Source of the DNA: Pedobacter sp. KBW06
GTDB taxonomy: Bacteria; Bacteroidota; Bacteroidia; Sphingobacteriales; Sphingobacteriaceae
DNA length: 64,000 nucleotides
Direction: 5' to 3'
Assembly (NCBI RefSeq): GCF_003852525.1
Contig: NZ_QAJL01000005.1
Span: 160,853-224,852, forward strand
Within the stretch, counting starts at the first letter, position 1, and each line of letters begins with the position of its first letter. Positions 17,832 through 26,229 of this stretch are shown here, in pieces. The position numbers were made by a program, and so were the translations under genes. Below the pieces are notes generated by a model, which was given only the letters and a program-made list of their open reading frames with translations, did not search any database and was not told the DNA's origin.

Positions 17832-17861
17832 ATGAGAAAAAGAAACCACACAGACCCTTAG
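17832..17861 (+). other. nine-codon leader-like ORF before the second susC
   Basis: ATG to TAG encodes MRKRNHTDP within the 232-base gap between fecR and susC, 25 bases before a hairpin. Placement is like a leader peptide, but there is no evidence that it is translated. Confidence 0.2.
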
Positions 17862-17885
17862 CCAAATGCTTTCAGATAAATCAGA

Positions 17886-17914
17886 AAACAGGAACGTTCG
17901 CACCGTTCCTGTTT
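17886..17914 (+). other. hairpin between fecR and susC, possible attenuator
   Basis: Perfect 11-bp stem AAACAGGAACG / CGTTCCTGTTT (17886-17896 with 17904-17914) with a short loop, ending in TTT but without a long U-run. It could reduce read-through from sigma/fecR into susC or mark an mRNA end. The first SusCD locus also has a GC hairpin in the same place. Confidence 0.5.
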
Positions 17915-18017
17915 AAATCCTGATTGGCATAAAAAACGAATTAACATTATTTTATGATTACCGGATTGCCTGTTGCCTCTGAAAGCAGGGCATTTCCGGT
18001 ACAGACCAATATTTCAA

Positions 18018-21000
18018 ATGTATAAAAATTTTACAAAATATTTTTGTATGTCTCCGTGCTGTATGGCGACTGGCCACAGGCTGTGGGGAATAAATATAAT
18101 TCTTGTGATGAAATTAATTACAGCATTATTGATCCTGAGTCTTGCTCAGGTAAGTGCGGCTACTTTTGCACAGAAAATAACCATCAACAAAACAAACGCG
18201 AGTATTGAAACTGTCCTTGAAGAAATAGGAAGACAGAGTGGATACGATGTTTTTGTAGGGGTGAAGACCCTGAAAAGCGCAAAACCAATAAACATTAATG
18301 TAAGGAATGCAGCGATAGACGATGTGCTGAAACTTTGTCTGGAAGGACAACAACTGGACTTTTCCATTGAAAATAAGATCATCGTGATTAAACAAAAGCA
18401 GCTTTCTATCCTGGAAAAGGTGGTTGCGGTGTTTTCTGGCAGAGAGGTATTTGGAATTGTGCTGGACAATGAAAACAACCTGTTGGCAGGAGCAACGGTC
18501 ACGATTAAGGGAAACAACCGCAGTACCACGACCAATGCGATGGGGCAATTCAAATTAAAAGATGTTCAGGATGATGCCATTTTACAGATCTCTTTCATGG
18601 GATATGTGACTAAGGAAGTTAAGATAGCCGACAACCTCCTGGGCATAAAACTGGAACTGAGTACTTCCAAACTGGATGAGGTACAGGTCATGGCTTATGG
18701 AAAGACCAACCGACGTTTGTCTACAGGAAATATCGTGACCATCACGGCCAAAGAGTTGGAACAACAACCGGTAAACAATCCCTTGCTGGCACTTTCAGGA
18801 AAGGTGCCGGGGATGATCGTCACACAGACCAATGGTTATGCAGCCAGTCCTGTTAAGGTAGAAATCAGGGGCAGAAAAGCCATCAGCCCCAATTTTGTAT
18901 CTGATCCGCTATACATCATAGATGGCGTTCCGCTCAGCAATATGGAATTGAGTATAGGCTCCAATTACAACAATGGCTCAGCAGGTGTAGTCCAGAATGG
19001 ATTTTCTGCAACAGGTGGCCAGAGCCCGCTGTTTAATCTGAGAACAAGTAACATAGAAAGTATCGAAGTACTGAAAGATGGTGATGCAACAGCGATCTAT
19101 GGATCAAGAGGAGCGAACGGGGTAATTCTCATCACTACAAAAAAGGGAAAGCCCGGTGCGAGTACTTTTTCAGTGAATGCTTCGCAAGGATTGAGTTTTG
19201 TGAAACAACGTTACAGCATGCTCAACACAGAGCAGTACCTGCAGCTCAGAAGAGATGCCTTTGCAAATGACAACCTCACGCCAACAATAACCAATGCGCC
19301 GGATTTAATGTTGTACGATCAGACACGTTATACAGACTGGCAAGATAAACTTTGGGGCCATGTGGGCAAAAAGACCGATGCGTCCATGAGCTTATCCGGT
19401 GGAGATCAGCAAACACAGTTCCTGATCTCGGGCAACTATGGCAGGTCAGAGGAAGTTCTTTCCAATGGCGGAAACAACCAAAATGCGGCGGTATCACTTA
19501 GTTTGAATCACAGTGCCCTGGAACAAAAATTCAAAATAAATGCAAATGTACTGTACACTTATTCTGCGGTAAAGACCCTGAGCACACCCAACGCAGTGAC
19601 TGTAGCACCCAATGCGCCGGATATTTACGCTACGGACGGTAGCCTGAATTACAATGCCTGGGGCAGAAGTCCGGATGGAATTGCCTATTTCCCTTTCGGT
19701 GGTTTGGAATCCAGCTATTTTTCCAACACCCATCTGGTTAAAACCGGGATGAACCTGAGTTATCAGCTGGCAAACAACCTGAGCTTATCTACCAACCTGG
19801 GCTATACGTTTACTTTTAATACCAATCGCTTCTACAATCCGATTTCCGGAATGGATCCGCTCAGTAATCCCACTGCAAACGCCTTCTCGGGAAGTACCAA
19901 TAATTCCAACTGGATTATCGAACCCCAGCTAAATTACAACGTTAATTTATTTGGAGGTGAATTCAGTGCATTATTGGGCAGTAGTTTACAAAAGGACGGC
20001 ACCAGGACGTCAGGAGTTTATGGACTTAACTATCCGACCGACGACTTTCTGGAGTCCATCGCACTTGCACCTTTTAAACTGAATTATGAAAACATTGGCC
20101 ATTATAAATATGCAGCGGTGTTTGGCCGTCTGAGTTATAACCTGAAGGATAAATACATCATCAATATCAATGGAAGAAGAGATGGATCATCGCGCTTTGG
20201 CCCTGGAAAACAGTTTGGTAATTTTGGTTCTCTCGGGGCAGCATGGGTCTTGTCTAAAGAGACCTGGATTAAAGACCATCTTCCTTCTATGATCAGTTTT
20301 CTTAAACTAAGAGGAAGCTATGGCCTAACCGGCAGCGATGCAGTTGGTGATTATAAATACCTCACCCAATGGGCAAATAATCAGGCAGGTTCCTTACCGC
20401 TACCCAATTATAACGGGGTTACGCCGTTGGTTAGCTTATTGGCCGTAAATCCGGATTACAGATGGCAGGTGGCAAAGAAACTGGAAGTTGCCGTAAATCT
20501 GGGTTTTTGGGAGGACCGGGTTAACCTGCAGATCTCCCGATATCGCGAACGGATAGGCAATCAGCTTACGGAGTACCCAACACCACTTTATAGCGGCTTC
20601 AAAAGCGTTGTGGCCAACTGGCCGGCTTTGCTGGAAAATAAAGGTTGGGAATTTGCGCTGGACATCGAAGCCATTAAAACGGATAAGATAAAATGGAACC
20701 TGAGCTTTAACGGCGGCCGGAATACCAATATACTGGCCAGTTATCCGGGAATAGAACTTACCCCATATGCCAGTCTTTTTACAGTAGGCAAATCGCTCAA
20801 TTCAGTATATGTTTTACATTATACAGGAATAGATCCACAAACAGGAAAATACACCTTTGACGACTACAATAAAGACGGTGGTGTTTTCTTCGACAATACC
20901 GGGATGCCCGGTACCGGAACAGACGATCGTTATATAAACATTGATACCACGCCTAAATTTGCCGGTGGTTTTGGGACTTCTTTTACTTATAACAATTTCA

Positions 21001-21428
21001 GCATTAGTGCCCTTTTTGAATACAGACAACAAATCGGTATCAATCCGGATTACAGCGCTGGAAGCTTGTTGGGCAGTATGAACAACCAGTCTGCTGACAT
21101 ATTTGGTAACTATTGGAAGAAACCCGGCGATCATTCTTTGTATCCCAGGCCAACCACAATAGCAGGAGATCCAAGCACGAACAACTTCTTTGCTTCTGAC
21201 GGCCAATACCGGGATGCTTCTTTTCTAAGGATGAATAACATCTCATTTGGCTATCAGCTCAATGAACAATTATCTAAAAAAATGGGCGCAAAATCTTTGA
21301 CTGTATATGCCAATGCACAAAACATTTTTGTGCTGAGCAAAGGAAAAGGGCTGGATCCGACGATACAAAATTTTGGTGCAATTCCGCCGGCAAAGGCTGT
21401 AGTATTTGGTGTTCAGGCACAGTTTTAA
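18018..21428 (+). CDS. SusC/RagA-family TonB-dependent outer membrane receptor with STN domain
   Basis: 1136 residues from the ATG at 18018 (MYKNFTKYFC, a start seen in many FecR-linked SusC proteins); a TTG 45 bases upstream is less likely. Signal peptide at about residues 33-53 (VMKLITALLILSLAQ ... TFAQ), STN domain at about 55-125 (NASIETVLEEIGRQSGYDVF), regulatory-like beta domain at about 145-215, plug at about 246-380 (VKVEIRGRKAISPNF, DPLYIIDGVPL, AIYGSRGANGVILITTKKG), then the barrel, ending in GVQAQF. It translocates the locus substrate into the periplasm using TonB energy. In this block the periplasm would contain the M16 peptidase encoded at 28901. Confidence 0.93.
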   Translation: MYKNFTKYFCMSPCCMATGHRLWGINIILVMKLITALLILSLAQVSAATFAQKITINKTNASIETVLEEIGRQSGYDVFVGVKTLKSAKPININVRNAAIDDVLKLCLEGQQLDFSIENKIIVIKQKQLSILEKVVAVFSGREVFGIVLDNENNLLAGATVTIKGNNRSTTTNAMGQFKLKDVQDDAILQISFMGYVTKEVKIADNLLGIKLELSTSKLDEVQVMAYGKTNRRLSTGNIVTITAKELEQQPVNNPLLALSGKVPGMIVTQTNGYAASPVKVEIRGRKAISPNFVSDPLYIIDGVPLSNMELSIGSNYNNGSAGVVQNGFSATGGQSPLFNLRTSNIESIEVLKDGDATAIYGSRGANGVILITTKKGKPGASTFSVNASQGLSFVKQRYSMLNTEQYLQLRRDAFANDNLTPTITNAPDLMLYDQTRYTDWQDKLWGHVGKKTDASMSLSGGDQQTQFLISGNYGRSEEVLSNGGNNQNAAVSLSLNHSALEQKFKINANVLYTYSAVKTLSTPNAVTVAPNAPDIYATDGSLNYNAWGRSPDGIAYFPFGGLESSYFSNTHLVKTGMNLSYQLANNLSLSTNLGYTFTFNTNRFYNPISGMDPLSNPTANAFSGSTNNSNWIIEPQLNYNVNLFGGEFSALLGSSLQKDGTRTSGVYGLNYPTDDFLESIALAPFKLNYENIGHYKYAAVFGRLSYNLKDKYIININGRRDGSSRFGPGKQFGNFGSLGAAWVLSKETWIKDHLPSMISFLKLRGSYGLTGSDAVGDYKYLTQWANNQAGSLPLPNYNGVTPLVSLLAVNPDYRWQVAKKLEVAVNLGFWEDRVNLQISRYRERIGNQLTEYPTPLYSGFKSVVANWPALLENKGWEFALDIEAIKTDKIKWNLSFNGGRNTNILASYPGIELTPYASLFTVGKSLNSVYVLHYTGIDPQTGKYTFDDYNKDGGVFFDNTGMPGTGTDDRYINIDTTPKFAGGFGTSFTYNNFSISALFEYRQQIGINPDYSAGSLLGSMNNQSADIFGNYWKKPGDHSLYPRPTTIAGDPSTNNFFASDGQYRDASFLRMNNISFGYQLNEQLSKKMGAKSLTVYANAQNIFVLSKGKGLDPTIQNFGAIPPAKAVVFGVQAQF

Positions 21429-21440
21429 TTTGACAATGAC

Positions 21441-22889
21441 ATGAAGAGAAATCTAAAATTATATGGTGTAATGCTGATTACAGTAATGCTGGGTTCCTGT
21501 AAAGACCTGGTCAGCATTCCGGAGCCGATAGGCTCGGTCACTACAAAAAAAGTATTTGCTACCGATGCGCAGGCAAATTCTGCTATGGCTGGTATTTATA
21601 CCCGCATGATCAACAACTCCTTTGATGGGAATACCGGAACGCAGGGTTTTGCAACGGGGATGTCTACCATTTTTGGAGGGATGTCTGCCAATGAGCTGAT
21701 TAGTTTTTCTACCGGAAGCACTGATTACCTGTTCAATACCAACCGGCTACTGGCAGATAATGGCTCGTCAACAAAGATCTGGGTCACCGCTTATGATGCG
21801 GTTTATGGTGCCAATGCAGTGATAGAAGGTATTGAAGCTTCAGTTTCTGAAAAGCTACACGACGAGGTCAGGAAAAGACTGACGGGCGAAGCAAAATTTA
21901 TCCGCGCATTTTCTTATTTCTACCTGGTCAATTTTTTTGGAGAGGTTCCGATGGCCCTTACCATCGATTTCAATAAGACGGTGAACATGAAAAAGACGCC
22001 TAAGGCGGAGGTTTATGCGCAAATGATCAAAGACCTTCAGGAGGCAAAAAACCTGCTGCCGGATAATTTTTCAGCTGCGGCCGGCGAAAGAATTTTACCG
22101 ACCAAATGGGCAGCCACAGCTTTGCTGGCCAGGGTTTATCTGTACACGGGGGATTATGCTAATGCTGCTGTTCAGGCAAGCGAAGTGATCGCTCAGGCTG
22201 CATTATTCCAATTGCCTGCAAACTTAAATGAGGTCTTTTTGAAAAATAGCCAGGAGGCGATCTGGCAATTACAACAAGGTGACCTTCCCGCCAATGGAAA
22301 AGCTACACCTGAGGGGTATACGCTGGTGGGGAACAAAGCAACGATTCCAAACAATCGTCCCTTTTTCCATATGTCAGACGAATTGAAAAATGATTTTGAA
22401 ACGAATGACCAGCGCAAAACAGCCTGGACCTGGAACGAAACAGCTGCCGGTAAAGAAGTTTATTATCCCTACAAGTACAAAGTAGGTACCTATAATGCCC
22501 GGGAAGGGGTAATGACTGAGTACTATATGGTGATGAGGCTGGCCGAGCAATACCTGATCCGTGCAGAAGCGCAGGCATTGGCCAATCAATCTTTGAATCT
22601 GGCCATAGCCGACCTGAATGTGATCCGCCATCGTGCCGGACTGGACGACCTGCCGGCAACACTTTCCAAACCGGAGGTCATTCTCGCTATCGAACATGAA
22701 AAGGAAATAGAACTTTTTGCAGAATGGGGCCACCGGTTTTTTGACCTGAAAAGAACGGGAAGGGCACATGATGTCCTCTCTGCAGTTCCAATCAAGCAGC
22801 CATGGAATGGCGACTATCAGCTACTTTACCCAATTCCGAGAACAGAAATTATTGCGAACCAAAATCTGATTCAAAATCCGGGCTATTAA
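21441..22889 (+). CDS. SusD/RagB-family outer membrane lipoprotein
   Basis: 482 residues; lipobox LGSCKD near residue 19. SusD-like helical repeats (SAMAGIYTRM, YDAVYGANAVIEGIEA, GEAKFIRAFSYFYLVNFFGEVPM, WAATALLARVYLYTGDYANA). C-terminal RagB domain with MVMRLAEQYLIRAEAQA, LNVIRHRAGLDDLP and a terminal LYPIPRTEIIANQNLIQNPGY, which is the classical end of the family. 12 bases after susC. It forms the substrate-binding lid with that receptor. Confidence 0.93.
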   Translation: MKRNLKLYGVMLITVMLGSCKDLVSIPEPIGSVTTKKVFATDAQANSAMAGIYTRMINNSFDGNTGTQGFATGMSTIFGGMSANELISFSTGSTDYLFNTNRLLADNGSSTKIWVTAYDAVYGANAVIEGIEASVSEKLHDEVRKRLTGEAKFIRAFSYFYLVNFFGEVPMALTIDFNKTVNMKKTPKAEVYAQMIKDLQEAKNLLPDNFSAAAGERILPTKWAATALLARVYLYTGDYANAAVQASEVIAQAALFQLPANLNEVFLKNSQEAIWQLQQGDLPANGKATPEGYTLVGNKATIPNNRPFFHMSDELKNDFETNDQRKTAWTWNETAAGKEVYYPYKYKVGTYNAREGVMTEYYMVMRLAEQYLIRAEAQALANQSLNLAIADLNVIRHRAGLDDLPATLSKPEVILAIEHEKEIELFAEWGHRFFDLKRTGRAHDVLSAVPIKQPWNGDYQLLYPIPRTEIIANQNLIQNPGY

Positions 22890-22903
22890 TTTTTAGAAAA
22901 CAC

Positions 22904-22986
22904 AACCGTCACCCCCGGCGAAATCCGGCGATGAACACCTGCAGAAATTGCGGGAACAGGAATCCCTTTGCCTGGAGATGACGGTT
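22904..22986 (+). repeat. REP-like structured intergenic element
   Basis: AACCGTCA (22904-22911) pairs with TGACGGTT (22979-22986). Inside are CCGG-CGAAAT-CCGG and a CAGG/CCTG hairpin, giving a three-stem layout. The arms and the core resemble the repetitive palindromic elements with GTCATTGCGAGG-type cores common between genes in Bacteroidota. It is the only copy I see in the window. It lies between susD and the ABC ATPase gene. Confidence 0.4.
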
Positions 22987-23025
22987 AAACCAACTTACAA
23001 CAACTTATCAAATTCAATAAATACT

Positions 23026-23949
23026 ATGGAACCAATCGTTCGTATCAGCGGGCTTTCACACCGTTATAGTACCAGCTGGGCTATCCGTGACATCAATATC
23101 GAAATTCCAAAAAGTGGGATTGTAGGCCTCTTAGGCTCGAATGGGGCGGGCAAATCTACTACGATGAATATCCTTTGCGGCGTGCTGACACCCACAGCGG
23201 GAAAGGTCATCATCAACGGCATTGACCTGAGTAAAGCGCCGGAACTGGCCAAACAGGAAATCGGCTTTTTGCCACAAACGCCACCTTTATACATGGACCT
23301 GACGGTAGATGAATACCTGAGGCATGCGGCGATTTTACGTTCAATAGAAAAGACACAATTGAAATCCGCACTGGATGAAGTAAAGGAACGTTGTGGCCTT
23401 ACCCACATCAGTAAAAGGCTGATCAAGAATTTATCCGGCGGTTATAAACAAAGGGTCGGCATCGCCCAGGCCATTGTTCATCATCCGAAATTGGTGGTTT
23501 TTGATGAGCCTACAAATGGCCTGGATCCCAACCAGATCCTTGAAGTACGCGCGCTGATCAAAGACATTGCCACAGAACGGGCGGTGATTCTCTCTACGCA
23601 TATCCTGACCGAAGTACAATACCTCTGCAAAGATATCGTCATGATCGAAAGCGGCAGGATCGTATTTGCGGATACCATGGAAGCATTCGACAATTACATC
23701 GCTCCACACAGCATGCTGGTGATCCTGGAAAATGCTCCTGCGGCTGAAGACCTTATGGCGATAGAAGGTGTGGTCAGGATAGAATCCCTCACGGAAAAAC
23801 AATTACGGATCTATTTTAACGGTGACCGCAGTATTTCTGAAACTGTAGTGATGGAAAGTGCAAAGCAGGGCTGGCGCCTGCGCGAACTGAGCATGGAGAA
23901 AAACTCCCTGGATGAAACATTTGCCCAATTGTCCAAAATCGCTAACTAA
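23026..23949 (+). CDS. ABC transporter ATP-binding protein, GldA/CcmA-like
   Basis: 307 residues from the ATG at 23026; an in-frame ATG at 22978 and a TTG at 22948 lie within the palindromic element and are less likely. Walker A GSNGAGKST at about 38-46, signature LSGGYKQR at about 137-144, Walker B LVVFDEPTNGLDP at about 155-167, switch His in LSTHIL. The C-terminal extension is typical of ABC-2 ATPases paired with GldF-like permeases. It is the only ATPase of this kind in the block and probably serves both permease fusions at 23957 and 31690. Confidence 0.92.
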   Translation: MEPIVRISGLSHRYSTSWAIRDINIEIPKSGIVGLLGSNGAGKSTTMNILCGVLTPTAGKVIINGIDLSKAPELAKQEIGFLPQTPPLYMDLTVDEYLRHAAILRSIEKTQLKSALDEVKERCGLTHISKRLIKNLSGGYKQRVGIAQAIVHHPKLVVFDEPTNGLDPNQILEVRALIKDIATERAVILSTHILTEVQYLCKDIVMIESGRIVFADTMEAFDNYIAPHSMLVILENAPAAEDLMAIEGVVRIESLTEKQLRIYFNGDRSISETVVMESAKQGWRLRELSMEKNSLDETFAQLSKIAN

Positions 23950-23956
23950 ACAGCCC

Positions 23957-26227
23957 ATGAAAAAAATTAGACAGATAGCCAGGCTGGAACTCAGTCTGCT
24001 ATTTTATTCCCCGATTGCATGGTTGCTGATCCTGGTTTTATTTATGCAGATGGCATTGGCCTTTATGTCCTCCATCGCAGAAATACAGTACCTGCAGGAG
24101 TTTATCCCGATTACAGGCATCACGGAAAGATTGTTCACCACCAGGATTGGTAGCGATACCATTCCGGTTGGCATATTTCGGACGATGTTGGGCAGTTTAT
24201 ACCTATATACACCATTAATCACAATGGGGATCATCAGCAGGGAAATGAATACCGGAACCATCAGGCTGCTTTATTCTTCACCGGTAAAACTAAGCCAGAT
24301 GGTGTATGGGAAGTTTTTGGCAATGATTTGCTATAACCTCGTGATTGTGGCTTTAATGGGGCTTTTTATCCTTGTTGGTGCCTTATTTGTACAGCATTTT
24401 GATTACCCCTATGTACTGGTCGCGCTGTTGGCTTCCTTTCTCTTAATGAGTGCTTACTCGGCGATCGGAATCTTCATGTCAAGTTTAACCACTTACCAGG
24501 TGATCGCAGCGATTGGCACTTTTGCCGTACTGGCATTCATGAATTATATCGGGAAGTTTGGACAAGGTCTGGATTTCGTCCGCGACCTGACCTTTAGTCT
24601 TTCCATGCCAAGTCGCGCAGAACGTATGGTTGAAGGCTTACTGACGAGCAGAGATGTCATTTATTACCTGGTGATCTCTGGTATCTTCCTTGGTTTTACC
24701 ATTGTCAGGCTTGAACTGGCCAGGGCATCACAGTCTATCGCACAACAGGCGTTAAGGTATGGTCTTGTGTTAACCTCTGGCCTTGCAATAGCTTATGTCA
24801 GCTCCCGGCAGCCCATGATTGCTTATTACGATGCAACGGCAAATAAAGCGAATACCATTGTCAAAGCAACTCAGGACATACTGAAACAAATGGGGGATGA
24901 GCCTGTCGAAATGACGGAATACATTAATATCATGGACCAGTCATATGAACATGGCGCTCCTGTAAACCGTATTCCTGCCATTGCGCGATGGGAGCCTTAC
25001 CTGCGCTTTAAATCCAATATCAAATTGAACTGGGTTTATTACAACAGCAGCTTCGACGCTAAAGCTTTTGCAGAAAGGGCAAAAGCACTGGAAGTGGATA
25101 CCGCAGACTTTTTGACACCGGAAGAAATCCGCAAGCAGGCAGACCTGAGCGGAGAAGATGAGCGTCTGGTGATCCAGTTAAAATACAAAGGGAAGAAGAC
25201 TTTTTTACGCACTTTTTTCGACGGTGGATTCTGGGCCAAAGAAGCAGAAACTGCAGCGGCATTAAAAAGGCTCCTGGTCACCCCGCCTAAAATTGTTTTT
25301 GCTACAGATGGTTATCAGCGAAACGTCGATAAGGTGGGCGATAAAGATTATAAGCAGTTTTTCAATGTCAAACCTTCAAGGGAGTCCCTGATCAATCTGG
25401 GATTTGATATCGACAGTGTTTCCATAGAAAATGAAGAGATCCCAAATGGGATTGCCACACTGGTCATAGGAGATCCGAAAGTAGCCTTCAGTTCAACTGC
25501 ACTGGCAAGGCTTCAAAAATATATTGAAGCGGGTGGAAACCTGTTAATTGCCGGAGAACCAGGTAAACAGATAGTAATGAACCCACTGTTAAACTTACTG
25601 GGAATAAACATGTTAAACGGAACGCTTGTTCAGCGTAGCAGAGATTACTCTTATGGAATTGTGACACCAGGATTCACGCAAGCAGCAGTAGACATGAGCC
25701 CTTTACTAAAAGTACCTTATGAGGACAAATCTATCGTATCCATGCCCGGAGCTGCTGCATTGAATGCAGCAAACAAAGGCATTTTTGAGGTCCGGCCGGT
25801 ATTGGTAACCGACGCTAAAAAGAGCTGGATCAAGAGCGGAACCTTTGTGCTGGATTCGGCTGCGCTTGTGTTTGATGCGAAGAATGGCGATCAGCAAGGT
25901 GCTTTCCCGGCAACGCTGATGCTGACCCGGAAACTGAACCAAAAAGAACAACGGATTATAGTTTCCGGAGATGCAGACTTTATGAGTAATAAAGAACTGG
26001 TCAGAGGCAATATGGCAACGGCAAATAATGTTTTTGCACTCAGTCTTTTTAAGTGGTTTGCCAACGAACAATTCCCCATAGATATGACCAAAATTGAGTC
26101 CATTGACAATAAACTGGAACTGAGCGATGCTGGCCTGAGAACTTTAAAGATAGGGTATTATGGGGTCATTCCCGGTGCAATTCTGCTAATGGGCTGGGTC
26201 TTGCTGGCCCGAAGAAAACGTAAATAA
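23957..26227 (+). CDS. GldF-GldG fusion: ABC-2 permease joined to a Gldg-family periplasmic domain
   Basis: 756 residues from the ATG at 23957, 7 bases after the ATPase stop. N-terminal half (about 10-275) is an ABC-2 permease with six membrane segments (ARLELSLLFYSPIAWLLILV; LLASFLLMSAYSAIGIFMSS; YYLVISGIFLGF). After SSRQPMIAYYDA the protein becomes the GldG/ABC-auxiliary type (about 290-700), periplasmic, with a GATase-like strand region (IPNGIATLVIGDPKVAF, YIEAGGNLLIAGEPG, EQRIIVSGDADFMSN). A final membrane helix ends in LLARRKRK. In gliding bacteria GldF and GldG are separate. It is strongly similar along its length to the protein at 31690. Confidence 0.85.
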   Translation: MKKIRQIARLELSLLFYSPIAWLLILVLFMQMALAFMSSIAEIQYLQEFIPITGITERLFTTRIGSDTIPVGIFRTMLGSLYLYTPLITMGIISREMNTGTIRLLYSSPVKLSQMVYGKFLAMICYNLVIVALMGLFILVGALFVQHFDYPYVLVALLASFLLMSAYSAIGIFMSSLTTYQVIAAIGTFAVLAFMNYIGKFGQGLDFVRDLTFSLSMPSRAERMVEGLLTSRDVIYYLVISGIFLGFTIVRLELARASQSIAQQALRYGLVLTSGLAIAYVSSRQPMIAYYDATANKANTIVKATQDILKQMGDEPVEMTEYINIMDQSYEHGAPVNRIPAIARWEPYLRFKSNIKLNWVYYNSSFDAKAFAERAKALEVDTADFLTPEEIRKQADLSGEDERLVIQLKYKGKKTFLRTFFDGGFWAKEAETAAALKRLLVTPPKIVFATDGYQRNVDKVGDKDYKQFFNVKPSRESLINLGFDIDSVSIENEEIPNGIATLVIGDPKVAFSSTALARLQKYIEAGGNLLIAGEPGKQIVMNPLLNLLGINMLNGTLVQRSRDYSYGIVTPGFTQAAVDMSPLLKVPYEDKSIVSMPGAAALNAANKGIFEVRPVLVTDAKKSWIKSGTFVLDSAALVFDAKNGDQQGAFPATLMLTRKLNQKEQRIIVSGDADFMSNKELVRGNMATANNVFALSLFKWFANEQFPIDMTKIESIDNKLELSDAGLRTLKIGYYGVIPGAILLMGWVLLARRKRK

Positions 26228-26229
26228 TT

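Noticed and set aside
18126..18553. Long minus-strand frames inside susC and elsewhere within large genes
   Set aside because: They overlap clear coding regions in the opposite frame and encode low-complexity or Cys/Ser-rich nonsense without motifs.
22904..22986. Riboswitch (TPP or other) between susD and the ABC ATPase
   Set aside because: Conserved core bases of known riboswitches were not found; the arms look like a REP-type palindrome.
22948..23025. Upstream extension of the ABC ATPase
   Set aside because: It falls in and behind the palindromic element; the ATG at 23026 begins a normal ATPase N-terminus.
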